A stretch of DNA of 64,000 bases, from the NCBI GenBank assembly GCA_934183305.1, contig CAKPSF010000003.1, forward strand, positions 52,169 to 116,168, given 5' to 3'. The DNA is from an uncultured Clostridia bacterium. GTDB lineage: Bacteria > Bacillota > Clostridia > TANB77 > CAG-508. Below, piece after piece: positions 53,778 through 63,690 of the stretch. The notes under the pieces were generated by a model, which was given only the letters and a program-made list of their open reading frames with translations, was not told where the DNA came from and did not search any database. The translations under genes were made by a program, and so were the position numbers. Within the stretch, counting starts at the first letter, position 1. Every line of letters begins with the position of its first letter.

Positions 53778-53804
53778 TACATCTTTTTTCAATTATTTCA
53801 TTTA

Positions 53805-55691
53805 TTATTTTGAATATAATTCTTGTAACAAATTTATGAACATTGCATGAGACCAGCCTAATCCTATTACCCATGCTGGGTCCATTGTGTCGTTGTCTAC
53901 TTGCTCTGGTAATAGTCCGTGTTCATTGCTTCCTATTATTGCAAAGTTAAAACATTCTCTTGCTCTATTTTTTATTCCAGCTGATAAATAATATTCTGCA
54001 AGCCATAAATTAGCTATAATCCATGGATTTCCATTCATATAGTTATCGCCTTCATATCTTAAGTATCCACCTGTGTATGTTCTTAGTGTCATATTTATTC
54101 TTTCAACTGTGTTTTCTATTTTCTTTTCTTTTGGTGAGAACATATTAAATGGGTATACTAATCCTAATAAGCTTATGTCCATTTTTTTATCTGTATTATT
54201 TCTTACAAAGCATTTCTTTTCTGTATCGTATAAATTACTTAATATGTATTTTTTCACATCTACTGCATATTTTTTTAATTGTTCTGTTCTTTTTGCAATT
54301 TGTTCAAGTTTTAGTCTATTTTCTTCGTATAATGGTTTTACTAGTTCATATATTTCTATCATCGCTTGGAACGCTGAGAATATTGTTGCTAATGAATATG
54401 TATGTATCTCTTCGCATTCTTCCCAAATGTCATAACTTGGTTGTATTTTATTTCCTTGCAATACATTATCTGCATATTTTTCTAGATAATTAATTGCTTT
54501 CTCACACATCTTTAAATTATCTTTTAAGAATTTAACTTCTTTTTTGTATAAATAATAATCATATACGCCATATACAACAGAAGCAGTTTCATCTATTTGA
54601 TATCCCCAAGCCGGAGCTAAATTCCCGTCTGTATAAAATCTTTGTTCCCACATACCATTTTTACTTTGAGAGTTAGCACAGAATGATTTATAGAACTTCT
54701 CAACTTCTTTGTCCATTCCTAGTTTATACATTGCTTTTGTTATAAATATTGCATCTCTTGGCCAGCAGTATGAATATCCTCCACATTTACTACGAACCTC
54801 GTCTACTTCAGCAGCTGCTGCAATTCCACCTGTTTCGTTATTATATAAAAGAGGAAATAAAAGTATACTTCTTTCATATATCTTCTTTATTTTCTTTTCT
54901 TTTTCATTTATAGGTTCTGGTAAATTTATTGTATCGTGTTTTTTCAAATAGTTTCTCCAATACTTTTCAGTTCCATCTAGATGTTTATTAAAGTCAACTT
55001 TTTTTAATCTAATTATTTCATCTTCAATATCTTTAGCATTCTTACTGTTTTCATATATTGACATTATTACTTCTATTTCTGTTTCTTGACCAGGTTTTAA
55101 ATTCCCAACATTATAAGAAATTCCAGAGTCAAAGCTTGTTCCTACATAATCTTTTCCACCAATCGTTCCATCTAAAATATTCGCTTTTGTATTATTTATT
55201 TGATAACTTAGTGGTTTATTTTTAGAAAATATAGTTAATGTGTAATCATGCATATATTGCATTAGTGCTTCATTTGAGTATAGTCCGCTTACAGAGTTAT
55301 TTGCACTAGTAAGAAGTTTTGAATGAAACAGTAAGTCAATATTCAAGTCTATATCATGATTATTTATGAATTTATACTTTTTAACCAAAACATTTTCTTT
55401 TACTGGTATAAAATCAGTTTGAATTATTTTTAAATTGAAATAAGTATTGGTTATTTCAGTGTTTAAAATATTAGTTTGTTCTGTATAGTTTTGTGAATAT
55501 ATATTATTTATATCATCAACTAAATTTATAAATCTAGAATCATTTACTTTAATTCCAACAACAAATTCATCTATAAATTGTCTAAAATCTATATTTGGAT
55601 AATATAGTCTTAGCAATTCTCCCCTCTTTGAAAAGGTTGCTTTTAAATTTCTATTTCCTATAATCGCATCGTTAAAATATTTCGTTTTCAT
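53805..55691 (-). CDS. Glycoside hydrolase family 15 protein (glucoamylase/trehalase-like)
   Basis: 628 residues, no signal peptide, so probably cytoplasmic. An N-terminal beta-sandwich domain ('NRNLKATFSKRGELLRLYYP') is followed by the (alpha/alpha)6 barrel: 'KCGGYSYCWPRDAIFITKAM', 'AWGYQIDETASVVYGVYDYY', 'SYDIWEECEEIHTYSLATIF' and 'GGYLRYEGDNYMNGNPWIIA'. Likely substrates are alpha-glucans or alpha-glucosides. ATG 55691 (MKTKYF) is preferred for its spacing from AAAGGA; the in-frame ATG 55703 directly touches that site. Confidence 0.9.
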   Translation of the reverse strand: MKTKYFNDAIIGNRNLKATFSKRGELLRLYYPNIDFRQFIDEFVVGIKVNDSRFINLVDDINNIYSQNYTEQTNILNTEITNTYFNLKIIQTDFIPVKENVLVKKYKFINNHDIDLNIDLLFHSKLLTSANNSVSGLYSNEALMQYMHDYTLTIFSKNKPLSYQINNTKANILDGTIGGKDYVGTSFDSGISYNVGNLKPGQETEIEVIMSIYENSKNAKDIEDEIIRLKKVDFNKHLDGTEKYWRNYLKKHDTINLPEPINEKEKKIKKIYERSILLFPLLYNNETGGIAAAAEVDEVRSKCGGYSYCWPRDAIFITKAMYKLGMDKEVEKFYKSFCANSQSKNGMWEQRFYTDGNLAPAWGYQIDETASVVYGVYDYYLYKKEVKFLKDNLKMCEKAINYLEKYADNVLQGNKIQPSYDIWEECEEIHTYSLATIFSAFQAMIEIYELVKPLYEENRLKLEQIAKRTEQLKKYAVDVKKYILSNLYDTEKKCFVRNNTDKKMDISLLGLVYPFNMFSPKEKKIENTVERINMTLRTYTGGYLRYEGDNYMNGNPWIIANLWLAEYYLSAGIKNRARECFNFAIIGSNEHGLLPEQVDNDTMDPAWVIGLGWSHAMFINLLQELYSK

Positions 55692-55730
55692 CTTTATTTT
55701 CATTCCTTTATATATAAATATGAGTTTGTA

Positions 55731-57374
55731 TTACTCTATTATCTTTACAATTTTTTGTTCTAATTCTTTAATTTGGTTATTAAGTTGTTCTATTTGCTCG
55801 TCACTAACATTTTCACCTAATTTTTCTTTTACCACTATATCTTCCATATCAATTAATTCTTCTTTTAAAGTATTAATTCTTTCTATTACTTCTAATCTTA
55901 ATGGCCTATATTTCTTTGGTAATTGTACTGTTGTTTCAACTAATAATTTATCGTCTAATGTATATGTTTCACCAAATGAAGGAATAGTTACAGGTATTTC
56001 TGTTGTTTCCATTAATTTGCCTTTTAAAACTATCTGTCCTTCTTCTTCACCATGAACTAAAAATATATGTTTTGGTTTATCATAGAAAGAATATACAAAG
56101 TTTAATAATCCATTTTGATCTGCATGTCCTGAGTAGCCTTCTATATACTCAACTCTTGCATTTACATTAATTTCTTCTCCAAATATTTTTACTCTCTTTT
56201 CTCCATCTACAATTTTTCTTCCAAGTGTTCCAGGAGCTTGGTAACCAACAAAAAGAATTGTTGAATTTGGATTCCATAAATTATGTTTTAAATGATGTTT
56301 TATTCTTCCAACTTCGCACATACCACTAGCAGATAATATAATCATAGGCTCTGTCATTTCATTTAATGCCTTAGATTCGTCTGCTGTTCTTGTAAATTTA
56401 AGTCCAGGAAATTCTAATGGATTATCTCCTTTTTCCATTTCTGCTTTAACCTCGTCATCAAATAAATTCATATTTTGTCTAAATATTTCTGTGGCTGATA
56501 CAGCAAGTGGACTGTCTACATATACAGGTGCTTTCATTATTTTTTCATATTTGACTTTAAAGTCTTCGTCTTGTGTATTTTCTTTTATTTTATTTAGTTC
56601 ATATAATATTTCCTGAGTTCTACCTACTGCAAAAGAAGGAATTACAACTGTTCCATTTCTTTCTAATGTTTCATAAACAATATTTAAGAACATTGTTGCT
56701 TTTTCATCATTTTTTATATGCAATCTATTTCCATAGGTTGATTCCATAACTAAATAATCAGCTGCTTCTATCATTGTTGGTGCAGATAAAAGTGGTAAAT
56801 CGTTATTTCCTATATCTCCAGTAAATACAGCTTTAGTTTCTTTTCCATTCTCTGTTGCCCATATTTCAATTATGGCTGAACCCAACATATGTCCTGCATC
56901 ATTAAATCTAACCTTTATATTTTCATCTACATCTATTATCTCATCATACTCAACTGGTTTAAATACCTCTAAACTGTCTATTGCATCTTGGGCAGTATAC
57001 ATTGGTATGTATGGTTTCTTGCCTTGTCTTAGTCTTTTTTTGTTTTTCCATTCAGATTCCATTTCTTGAATATGTCCACTATCTGGAAGCATAATTGTAC
57101 ACAAATCACATGTTGCTTTTTGTGCATATATTGGTTTTTTATAACCTGCATTATATAACTTAGGTATTCTTCCTGAATGGTCTATATGTGCATGAGTTAA
57201 AAGCATGAAATCTATATCTTGTACGTCAAAAAGGAAATCATCATAATTTTTTTCTTCTATATCTCCATGTCCTTGATACATTCCACAGTCCACTAAGAAT
57301 TTTTTTCCTGCAGCTTCTACTAAAAAGTTAGAACCTGTAACAGTTTTTGTTGCTCCTAAAAAGGTTATTTTCAT
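55731..57374 (-). CDS. MBL-fold beta-CASP RNA-processing-type hydrolase
   Basis: 547 residues. 'FLGATKTVTGSNFLVEAAGK' and 'VDCGMYQG' open the fold. 'LLTHAHIDHSGRIP' is the zinc-binding motif, and 'FNDAGHMLGSAIIEIW' and 'FTGDIGNNDLPLL' are further metal ligands. The beta-CASP part has 'VIPSFAVGRTQEILYELNKI', 'VYVDSPLAV' and 'GYSGHADQNGLLNFV'. It resembles YSH1/CPSF-like bacterial RNases rather than RNase J. A Lys/Glu-rich helical tail (about 490-547) is added. It is 16 bases downstream of an unrecognised coiled-coil gene. Confidence 0.92.
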   Translation of the reverse strand: MKITFLGATKTVTGSNFLVEAAGKKFLVDCGMYQGHGDIEEKNYDDFLFDVQDIDFMLLTHAHIDHSGRIPKLYNAGYKKPIYAQKATCDLCTIMLPDSGHIQEMESEWKNKKRLRQGKKPYIPMYTAQDAIDSLEVFKPVEYDEIIDVDENIKVRFNDAGHMLGSAIIEIWATENGKETKAVFTGDIGNNDLPLLSAPTMIEAADYLVMESTYGNRLHIKNDEKATMFLNIVYETLERNGTVVIPSFAVGRTQEILYELNKIKENTQDEDFKVKYEKIMKAPVYVDSPLAVSATEIFRQNMNLFDDEVKAEMEKGDNPLEFPGLKFTRTADESKALNEMTEPMIILSASGMCEVGRIKHHLKHNLWNPNSTILFVGYQAPGTLGRKIVDGEKRVKIFGEEINVNARVEYIEGYSGHADQNGLLNFVYSFYDKPKHIFLVHGEEEGQIVLKGKLMETTEIPVTIPSFGETYTLDDKLLVETTVQLPKKYRPLRLEVIERINTLKEELIDMEDIVVKEKLGENVSDEQIEQLNNQIKELEQKIVKIIE

Positions 57375-57390
57375 ATTTTCCTCCTTAAAA

Positions 57391-58950
57391 TCAAATAAAT
57401 AATTTGATTTTTCTTTTTAATTTAACTTTATCCTTTTTGTTAAACTCTAGGTTTAATTCAAAGGTTTTTTCTGGTGTATCTTTTTCATCATAAATTTCAA
57501 CATAATATATATTTTCTTTTTTTATTAATTCAATATATATTTTTTCCATATCAATAATTTTCAAGTCAAATATATTATTTACTATTAGTATATCATTTTG
57601 TTCGTTAGTTGAAATTGTATTTATAATTTTGTTTTCATACATTTTTTTAATTAATAATTCTTTTGCTAGATTTAAGTCCTGCTTCAAGTTCTCTAATTGA
57701 TTTATTAATTTTTCATTCGTATATGGAAGAAAACTGTAATATCTAAGTTCATACATACAATTTATTATTTCTTCCCTTGTATTAGAATTACTTATTTTAT
57801 TTATAAGAATATCTTTCACAAATATTTTTTGTAATTTTTCTATATATTTATATAAGTTATTTCCCCCTTCAAAATTAATGTCCTCTAGAATTTTATAGTC
57901 ATCTTGTATTTTTCTTTTATTTTCAACATATTTCTTAGGTTCAATTTTCTTATTGCATTCTTCAATTTTAGTTAAGAGTTTTTCTCTTTCTTTTTGCATT
58001 TTTTCTACAAGGTGACTCACACTAAATATTTTGTTGTAGTCTGACAACATACTATTTCTTCTATTGTATTCTTCTACTAATAAATCCTTATTATTAATAG
58101 TAATGTCTATTTGTTTTAATTGTTCGTTTAATATCTTTTTTTCATTTGTAATTTTTTCTATATATACTTTTTTGTTTTTTATTTCTTCTAATTCTAATTG
58201 CAATGTATTTCTTTCATCTAATAATCTTTTGGCTTCATTACTGCTAATATTAATGTATATTATAATTGATAATTTAAAAATCAAATCAATAAACTTTTTC
58301 GAAATATCTTCACCATATTTTTCATTTAGTATTTCTTTTATTGTTTCTATAACATCACTATATCCATTTTGTTGTTCTAGACTCATAAAAATATCTTTAT
58401 TTAAAGCTATTTTTAAATTCTGGTAAATCAAATTTATATTGATGTCTTTAATTTCATTAACTAATGTGTTCCAAGACCAAGCATTGAAATCTCTTAAAAC
58501 CTCGACATTTTCCATATCATAAGCTGAATTTAACAAATATGGCATAGAATTTCTAATCAAATTATATTGTTCATCTAAACATATTTTAAAGTTATTTAGT
58601 TCAAGTATTGCTGAAAGTAAAGCTAATTCATTTGCTATAGCCTTTATTTTTTTTAGCTTTAAATCAATTGTATATAGTCCATTTTGTTGAAGTTCTTCAA
58701 ATTCCTCATTATCTGGTTTAATAACCTCTATGCTGTTACTTGTTTTAATGTTTTCTAGGATATTTTCTAAATATTCTTGTTTTGTTTTACAATTGCCTTT
58801 TACTAAAAAATAATCATTATATGAAATCTCTAGTTTATAAAACATACTAAGAAGAAGATTTTTCGTATCTTCTGAAAAATCTTTGTTTTCTAATATTTTT
58901 TCTAATTCTTTGTTATAATCTTTGAACTTCGAAAAAAACTCTTCCTTCAT
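57391..58950 (-). CDS. Unrecognised coiled-coil protein, 519 residues
   Basis: No signal peptide. A helical N-terminal half is followed by one short hydrophobic stretch near 230 ('FIDLIFKLSIIIYINI') and a clear coiled coil (about 240-350: 'KRLLDERNTLQLELEEIKNK', 'LVEKMQKEREKLLTKIEECN'). The C-terminal ~80 residues look like a beta domain ('EKIYIELIKKENIYYVEIYD', 'KDKVKLKRKIKLFI'). I do not recognise the family. It lies between FtsK/SpoIIIE (24 bases away) and the beta-CASP nuclease and may be in one operon with them. Confidence 0.75.
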   Translation of the reverse strand: MKEEFFSKFKDYNKELEKILENKDFSEDTKNLLLSMFYKLEISYNDYFLVKGNCKTKQEYLENILENIKTSNSIEVIKPDNEEFEELQQNGLYTIDLKLKKIKAIANELALLSAILELNNFKICLDEQYNLIRNSMPYLLNSAYDMENVEVLRDFNAWSWNTLVNEIKDININLIYQNLKIALNKDIFMSLEQQNGYSDVIETIKEILNEKYGEDISKKFIDLIFKLSIIIYINISSNEAKRLLDERNTLQLELEEIKNKKVYIEKITNEKKILNEQLKQIDITINNKDLLVEEYNRRNSMLSDYNKIFSVSHLVEKMQKEREKLLTKIEECNKKIEPKKYVENKRKIQDDYKILEDINFEGGNNLYKYIEKLQKIFVKDILINKISNSNTREEIINCMYELRYYSFLPYTNEKLINQLENLKQDLNLAKELLIKKMYENKIINTISTNEQNDILIVNNIFDLKIIDMEKIYIELIKKENIYYVEIYDEKDTPEKTFELNLEFNKKDKVKLKRKIKLFI

Positions 58951-58974
58951 TAGTTTTATATCCTCTCATTTGCT

Positions 58975-61368
58975 CTATTCTTCATTAGCATTTGCTGTTT
59001 CAGCAGACATATTCAATTCTTGCCATCTTTCTTTAGACATTAATACTTCTCTAGGTTTGCTTCCTTGATATCCAGATATAATTCCTCTTTCTTCCATTTG
59101 GTCTATTATTCTTCCTGCTCTAGCATACCCAACCTTAAATCTTCTTTGTATAAATGAAGTAGATGCTTGTCTTGTTTCAATAACTGTTTCTATTGCTTCA
59201 TCTAACAGTGGATCTGTTTCATCATCGTCTTCTTCTAGATTTTTAGCTTCTTTATCATTTGTATTTGCTTTTTCAATGCTTTCTAATATTTCATCACTAT
59301 ATTTTGCTGTTCCATTAGATTTAATAAAATCAACAACTTTTTCTACTTCTTTATCTGATATAAATGCTCCTTGAATTCTAGTTGGTTTAGACATTCCTGT
59401 TGGATAAAATAACATATCTCCTTTTCCAAGTAATTTTTCTGCACCAGCCATATCAAGTATTGTTCTCGAATCTACTTGTGAAGAAACAGCAAATGCAATT
59501 CTAGACGGAATATTTGCTTTGATTAAACCTGTAATAACATCAACAGATGGACGTTGTGTTGCAATTACCAAATGCATTCCAGCAGCCCTTGCCATTTGCG
59601 CTAATCTACATATTGCATCTTCAACATCATTTTTGGCTACCATCATCAAATCTGCAAGCTCGTCTATTATTACAACAATTTGTGGTAATTTACTAGCTTC
59701 GTTTTCTTTATCTAATGCTTCGTTATACCCCTTTATATCTCTAACGCCTTTTGCAGCAAATAAAGAATATCTATTTACCATTTCTTGAACAGCCCATGCA
59801 AGTGCTCCAGCAGCTTTTTTAGGATCTGTAACAACCGGAATTAATAAATGTGGTATTCCGTTATATACTGAAAGTTCAACAACTTTAGGATCTACCAAAA
59901 CAAGTTTTACTTCACTTGGTTTTGCTTTATATATAATACTTGAAATTAAAGTATTAATACAAACACTCTTTCCAGAGCCCGTACTACCTGCAATTAGAAC
60001 ATGGGGCATTTTTGCAATATCAGTTACAACTTCTTCTCCCGCAACATCTTTTCCCAATGCAAAAGTCAACTTAGATTTAGCTTCTTTAAATTTATCAGAT
60101 TCAATTATATCTCTTAAATTAACTATTTCATTTTCTTTATTTGGAATTTCAATTCCAACAGCTTGTTTTCCAGGTATTGGTGCTTCAATTCTTATAGACT
60201 CTGCTGCTAAGTTTAATGCAATATCATCAGCCAAGTTGGCAATTTTACTTACTCTAACTCCTTCAGCTGGTTTTAATTCATATCTTGTTATTGCTGGTCC
60301 AACAGAAACGTTTTCTACTTTAGCAGAAACTCCAAAATTATATAATGTTTTTTGAAGTTTAGTTGCATTATCTGCAATAGCCTTTTTTCCGCCTTTCATA
60401 TTTCTTGATGTTCCTTCTGAAAGAAGTTCTACTGGTGGAAATTCATAAGTTTCATCCTCAACTGTTTGTGTATGTTCTAACATCAATACAGATTTGGTTT
60501 TTTCTTCTTTTTCCTCTTCTTGAGTTTTAAATAGATTATCTTCTATTGTATTAGGCGAAAACTCTTTTTTCTTAGTTCCAAGTGGAACTAGTTCATCATT
60601 CTCATGTTTATATTTTTTAAGTTTTTCTGGTTTCTCATTTAAATTAATTTTTATTTGATCTTCAGTAATTTCTTCTTTTAATATTTCAGCAGTTTTGTCA
60701 TTTTTACGTCTTTCTGCTCTTTTTAGTCTATGTTCTTCATATTCTTTTTCTCTATATTCACGTATTTCTTGTTTTCTCTCTTCTTTTCTATTATGCATAT
60801 CTTCTATCCAGTTTTCTATAATTTCAGAAACTGGAATTCCAAGCATAAATACAATTAATACTAAACAAATACCAATACTAGCAATTACTGCACCAGCTAC
60901 TCCTAGCATATTAGTTAATGGTATTCCTATAAATGTTCCTAATACTCCGCCACCTATATTTTTGCTTCCCAAGTTATATGCTGTTTCTATACTTTTTGAA
61001 AAATCATCTTTTAAATTAATTGTATTATTTGATATTTGATATATTGAAAAAATTGCTGCTAAACATATTAGAAAAGCGCAAAGTTCAAATAGTTTGGTAC
61101 TTGCTAGTTCTTTTTTATCGCATGCAATAGATATTGCAATTATAAAGGTTCCAATTGGTATTATGTATTTTATTATACCCATTATTCCTCCAAGAATTGG
61201 GCTTAAATGTTCGCCAATATAACCAGTTTTTCCATAAATTAATGCTGCCAATAATATACTTAATATTATCATTATTACAACTAGCAAATTTTTATTAATA
61301 TTGTTGCTACCACTATATCTTCTATTGGTTTTATTTTTACTTCCAGGTTTTCTTCCACGCTTTGCCAA
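58975..61368 (-). CDS. ftsK: DNA translocase FtsK/SpoIIIE
   Basis: 797 residues. Basic N-terminus, four to five membrane segments (about 28-180), an acidic/basic linker, then the motor: Walker A 'VLIAGSTGSGKSVCINTLIS', Walker B 'IVVIIDELADLMMVA', and 'ARAAGMHLVIATQRPSVDVI'. The C-terminal gamma winged-helix domain is present ('STSFIQRRFKVGYARAGRII'). It pumps chromosomal DNA through the division or sporulation septum. The start ATG follows GGAGGTATATTTT. Confidence 0.97.
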   Translation of the reverse strand: MAKRGRKPGSKNKTNRRYSGSNNINKNLLVVIMIILSILLAALIYGKTGYIGEHLSPILGGIMGIIKYIIPIGTFIIAISIACDKKELASTKLFELCAFLICLAAIFSIYQISNNTINLKDDFSKSIETAYNLGSKNIGGGVLGTFIGIPLTNMLGVAGAVIASIGICLVLIVFMLGIPVSEIIENWIEDMHNRKEERKQEIREYREKEYEEHRLKRAERRKNDKTAEILKEEITEDQIKINLNEKPEKLKKYKHENDELVPLGTKKKEFSPNTIEDNLFKTQEEEKEEKTKSVLMLEHTQTVEDETYEFPPVELLSEGTSRNMKGGKKAIADNATKLQKTLYNFGVSAKVENVSVGPAITRYELKPAEGVRVSKIANLADDIALNLAAESIRIEAPIPGKQAVGIEIPNKENEIVNLRDIIESDKFKEAKSKLTFALGKDVAGEEVVTDIAKMPHVLIAGSTGSGKSVCINTLISSIIYKAKPSEVKLVLVDPKVVELSVYNGIPHLLIPVVTDPKKAAGALAWAVQEMVNRYSLFAAKGVRDIKGYNEALDKENEASKLPQIVVIIDELADLMMVAKNDVEDAICRLAQMARAAGMHLVIATQRPSVDVITGLIKANIPSRIAFAVSSQVDSRTILDMAGAEKLLGKGDMLFYPTGMSKPTRIQGAFISDKEVEKVVDFIKSNGTAKYSDEILESIEKANTNDKEAKNLEEDDDETDPLLDEAIETVIETRQASTSFIQRRFKVGYARAGRIIDQMEERGIISGYQGSKPREVLMSKERWQELNMSAETANANEE

Positions 61369-61399
61369 AATATACCTCCATTTATTTTAACTAATAAAA

Positions 61400-61447
61400 A
61401 ACCAGAAACCAGAAGTCAATCTTTTTTAGATTGTTCCGATTTCTGGC
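61400..61447 (-). terminator. Terminator after the DivIVA-like coiled-coil gene
   Basis: CCAGAAA / TTTCTGG outer and CAATCT / AGATTG inner arms, followed by a T-rich run on the minus strand. It lies just after the stop at 61453. Confidence 0.65.
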
Positions 61448-61452
61448 ATTTA

Positions 61453-61890
61453 TTATTTAAGTTCTTTTCTGTTATTTTCAATTGTCTTTAATGCATCTTG
61501 TAATACACCTTCAACTTTTTCAAGTATATTATCTGCATAATCTTTTGTTCCTTTTGAAATTTCTCTAGACATTTCATTAGCTGTTTCTATTATCTGGGCT
61601 TTTTGTTCATAAGCTTTTCTTGTTATTTCATGCTCATCAATCATAGAAATAATTCTATTTTCAGCTTCTTTTACAATTCCGTCAGCTTCTTTTTTAGCTT
61701 CAACTAATATTCTTCCTCTTTCTTCTTTTACCCATTTAGCTTGTTTTAATTCATCTGGCAATTTTAATCTTATTTCTTTAATAATATCTAATATTTCTTC
61801 TTTATTCACTATTGCTTTATCTGTAAATGGTAAAGTTTTCGCTCCTTCTAAGTATTCCTCTAATTCATCTAATAATGTAAATATTTCCAT
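61453..61890 (-). CDS. Coiled-coil protein, DivIVA-like or V-ATPase-H-like
   Basis: 145 residues, almost entirely helical. 'LDELEEYLEGAKTLPFTDKA' begins the protein, and a coiled coil rich in Glu/Lys runs from about 50 to the end ('GRILVEAKKEADGIVKEAEN'). Proteins of this kind next to rsmD are often labelled ATPase, but no nucleotide-binding motif is visible. A scaffold role at the septum or membrane is possible (inference). It is 17 bases after rsmD. Confidence 0.75.
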   Translation of the reverse strand: MEIFTLLDELEEYLEGAKTLPFTDKAIVNKEEILDIIKEIRLKLPDELKQAKWVKEERGRILVEAKKEADGIVKEAENRIISMIDEHEITRKAYEQKAQIIETANEMSREISKGTKDYADNILEKVEGVLQDALKTIENNRKELK

Positions 61891-61907
61891 GTTTACCTCT
61901 CTTCTTT

Positions 61908-62450
61908 CTAATTTAAGAATATTAATTTTACTCTTCCATAAGTTCTTATATCTTTAATATTTCTTTTTAAACTTTCAAGTTGTTTTGTTTCTCTTTGCTC
62001 ATCATCTGTTTCTAAAACTATTATTCCATCTTTAGCTAATAAATCTTTTTCTAAAATAATTTCAACTGCTTTTACTGCAATATTTAGCTTGTATGGTGGA
62101 TCTATAAATATTAAGTCTAATTTTTCATTTAACTTATCTAAACATTTTTTATAATCACCACAAAACACTTCAGTTTTGTCTTCCATATGTGTTTTATCTA
62201 TGTTCTTTTTTACTATTTCAATTGCCTCATAAGATTTATCACAAAGTATAGCTTTTTTAGCACCTCTGCTTAATGCTTCTAACGCTAATGCACCACTGCC
62301 TGAAAACAAATCTAAAACAACAGCATCTTTTATACTGTTTTGAATAATGCTAAACAATGGTTCTTTAATTCTATCTAATGTTGGTCTTGTGTTATCTCCA
62401 TCTAATGTGTATAATTTTGTTCCTCTTGCACTTCCACTTATAATTCTCAT
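61908..62450 (-). CDS. rsmD: 16S rRNA (guanine966-N2)-methyltransferase RsmD
   Basis: 180 residues. 'RIISGSARGTKLYTLDGDNT' and 'RPTLDRIKEPLFSII' are the RsmD N-terminus. 'VLDLFSGSGALALEALSRGA' is the SAM-binding motif, and IFIDPPYKL is the catalytic DPPY. It methylates G966 of 16S rRNA on the assembled 30S particle. Its usual neighbour coaD is not visible here. Confidence 0.96.
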   Translation of the reverse strand: MRIISGSARGTKLYTLDGDNTRPTLDRIKEPLFSIIQNSIKDAVVLDLFSGSGALALEALSRGAKKAILCDKSYEAIEIVKKNIDKTHMEDKTEVFCGDYKKCLDKLNEKLDLIFIDPPYKLNIAVKAVEIILEKDLLAKDGIIVLETDDEQRETKQLESLKRNIKDIRTYGRVKLIFLN

Positions 62451-62646
62451 TTTAACCTCATTTTCTTATACAACAATATTTTATTTCAAAATTGCATAAA
62501 GTCAATAGTATTAATAAAATTGTAATATATATTTAACAATTCTGTAATAAAGTTTTTTGTATTTTTTTGTCAATTTTACTTATATTTCATTGTTATTTTA
62601 TATGCTTTTGCAAAAAATAATATTAAACATTTTATGGTGAAAAATT

Positions 62647-63294
62647 ATGAATCAAATATTAGTTACAGATGATAATAATTTAATATTTAGCAATTTTATA
62701 GAGTATTCAAGCAAGAAGAAAAAAAATTATTTTTTAATTTTTATTTCTTCTATTAGTATTGGATTAATAATATCTTTTTATTTATTATTTTCATACATTT
62801 CAAAATTAAAAGAAAAAGAAAAAACATTAGATTTAAAAAGCAAATATTCAATTAACACTTTATATTCAACAACAAATTCTTACGAAGCCATAAAGCTTTC
62901 AGATTCAATATCAATTATTGGATTAATTGATATTCCAAAAATAAACATTTCATACCCTATAATTAAAGACAGTAACACTGAATTATTAAAAATTTCAGTA
63001 TGTAGGTTTTCAGGTCCAATGCCAAATAAAATAGGGAATTTATGTATTGCAGGTCACAACTATAAAAGTAGTAGTATGTTTAGTAAATTGCACAAATTAA
63101 ATATTGGTGATTCTATATTTATTACAGACCTAAATAATGTAAGACTTGAGTATGTTGTATATGACAAGTTTAAAGTAAGGCAAAACAATTTAGAATGTAC
63201 GAAGTCTTCTAATAATGTCGAGGTTACTTTAATAACCTGTAATGATAACAATAATAAAGAAAGAGTTGTAATAAAAGCAAAAATGAAAGGATAA
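62647..63294 (+). CDS. Sortase
   Basis: 215 residues. One membrane anchor near the N-terminus ('NYFLIFISSISIGLIISFYL') and the extracellular sortase barrel: 'IIGLIDIPKINISYPIIKDS', catalytic His in 'LCIAGHNYKSSSMFSKL', Cys in 'VTLITCNDNN', and Arg in 'ERVVIKA'. Sortases cut LPxTG-type signals and join the protein to peptidoglycan or to another subunit. The class (B- or D-like) is unsure. It converges on an LPQTG protein gene 36 bases away, a likely substrate. One of only two plus-strand genes. Confidence 0.92.
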   Translation: MNQILVTDDNNLIFSNFIEYSSKKKKNYFLIFISSISIGLIISFYLLFSYISKLKEKEKTLDLKSKYSINTLYSTTNSYEAIKLSDSISIIGLIDIPKINISYPIIKDSNTELLKISVCRFSGPMPNKIGNLCIAGHNYKSSSMFSKLHKLNIGDSIFITDLNNVRLEYVVYDKFKVRQNNLECTKSSNNVEVTLITCNDNNNKERVVIKAKMKG

Positions 63295-63306
63295 AAATCC
63301 TTTCAT
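63283..63306. terminator. Bidirectional terminator between sortase and LPQTG genes
   Basis: Perfect 10-base arms ATGAAAGGAT / ATCCTTTCAT with an AAAA loop; the left arm includes the sortase stop region. Confidence 0.75.
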
Positions 63307-63330
63307 TTATTATATTTTATATTATATCAA

Positions 63331-63690
63331 TTATATATTTTTGTAATCATTAATTTTTTTGTATGCAAATATAGCAGAAACAACACATATAATTAATAAT
63401 ATTCCAACATTGTAATCTTCTATACCTGTTTGTGGTAAATCTGTTTTATTGTTAGTGTTGTATGTTTTAGCATTATTAACAGTATTATTTGTTGTGTTAT
63501 TGCTTGAAATATTACCTTTTGTATTATTATCTACATCTGGTGTTTGTGCATTTTCATATTCATTTCCAGTTAATGTTGTAGTTCCATTTCCCAAAACTGA
63601 ATCAAGCGCAAATACTGATGTTGAAACTACTATTAATGTTAAACTAACTAATATTATAAGTAAACTTTTGGCATTTATTAAACTTTTCAT
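63331..63690 (-). CDS. Small LPQTG-anchored surface protein
   Basis: 119 residues. Signal peptide (about 1-28), an Asn/Thr-rich low-complexity stretch ('TKGNISSNNTTNNTVNNAKT'), then a sorting signal: DLPQTG, a hydrophobic segment ('VGILLIICVVSAIFAY'), and a positive tail KKINDYKNI. The mature part is only about 60 residues, so it looks like a spacer or a small wall-anchored peptide. It is probably a substrate of the convergent sortase (inference). Confidence 0.88.
   Translation of the reverse strand: MKSLINAKSLLIILVSLTLIVVSTSVFALDSVLGNGTTTLTGNEYENAQTPDVDNNTKGNISSNNTTNNTVNNAKTYNTNNKTDLPQTGIEDYNVGILLIICVVSAIFAYKKINDYKNI

Noticed and set aside
43500..53800. DGR reverse transcriptase or template repeat inside the window
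   Set aside because: No ORF with reverse-transcriptase motifs (YxDD) or an Avd-like partner was found, and the 34-base conserved block occurs only at the two target genes. The DGR idea therefore depends on a remote element.
62460..62646. AT-rich stretch as a replication origin or attachment site
   Set aside because: No DnaA-box cluster, origin-linked genes, integrase or tRNA-overlap repeat is present; it is simply the divergent promoter region of rsmD and the sortase.
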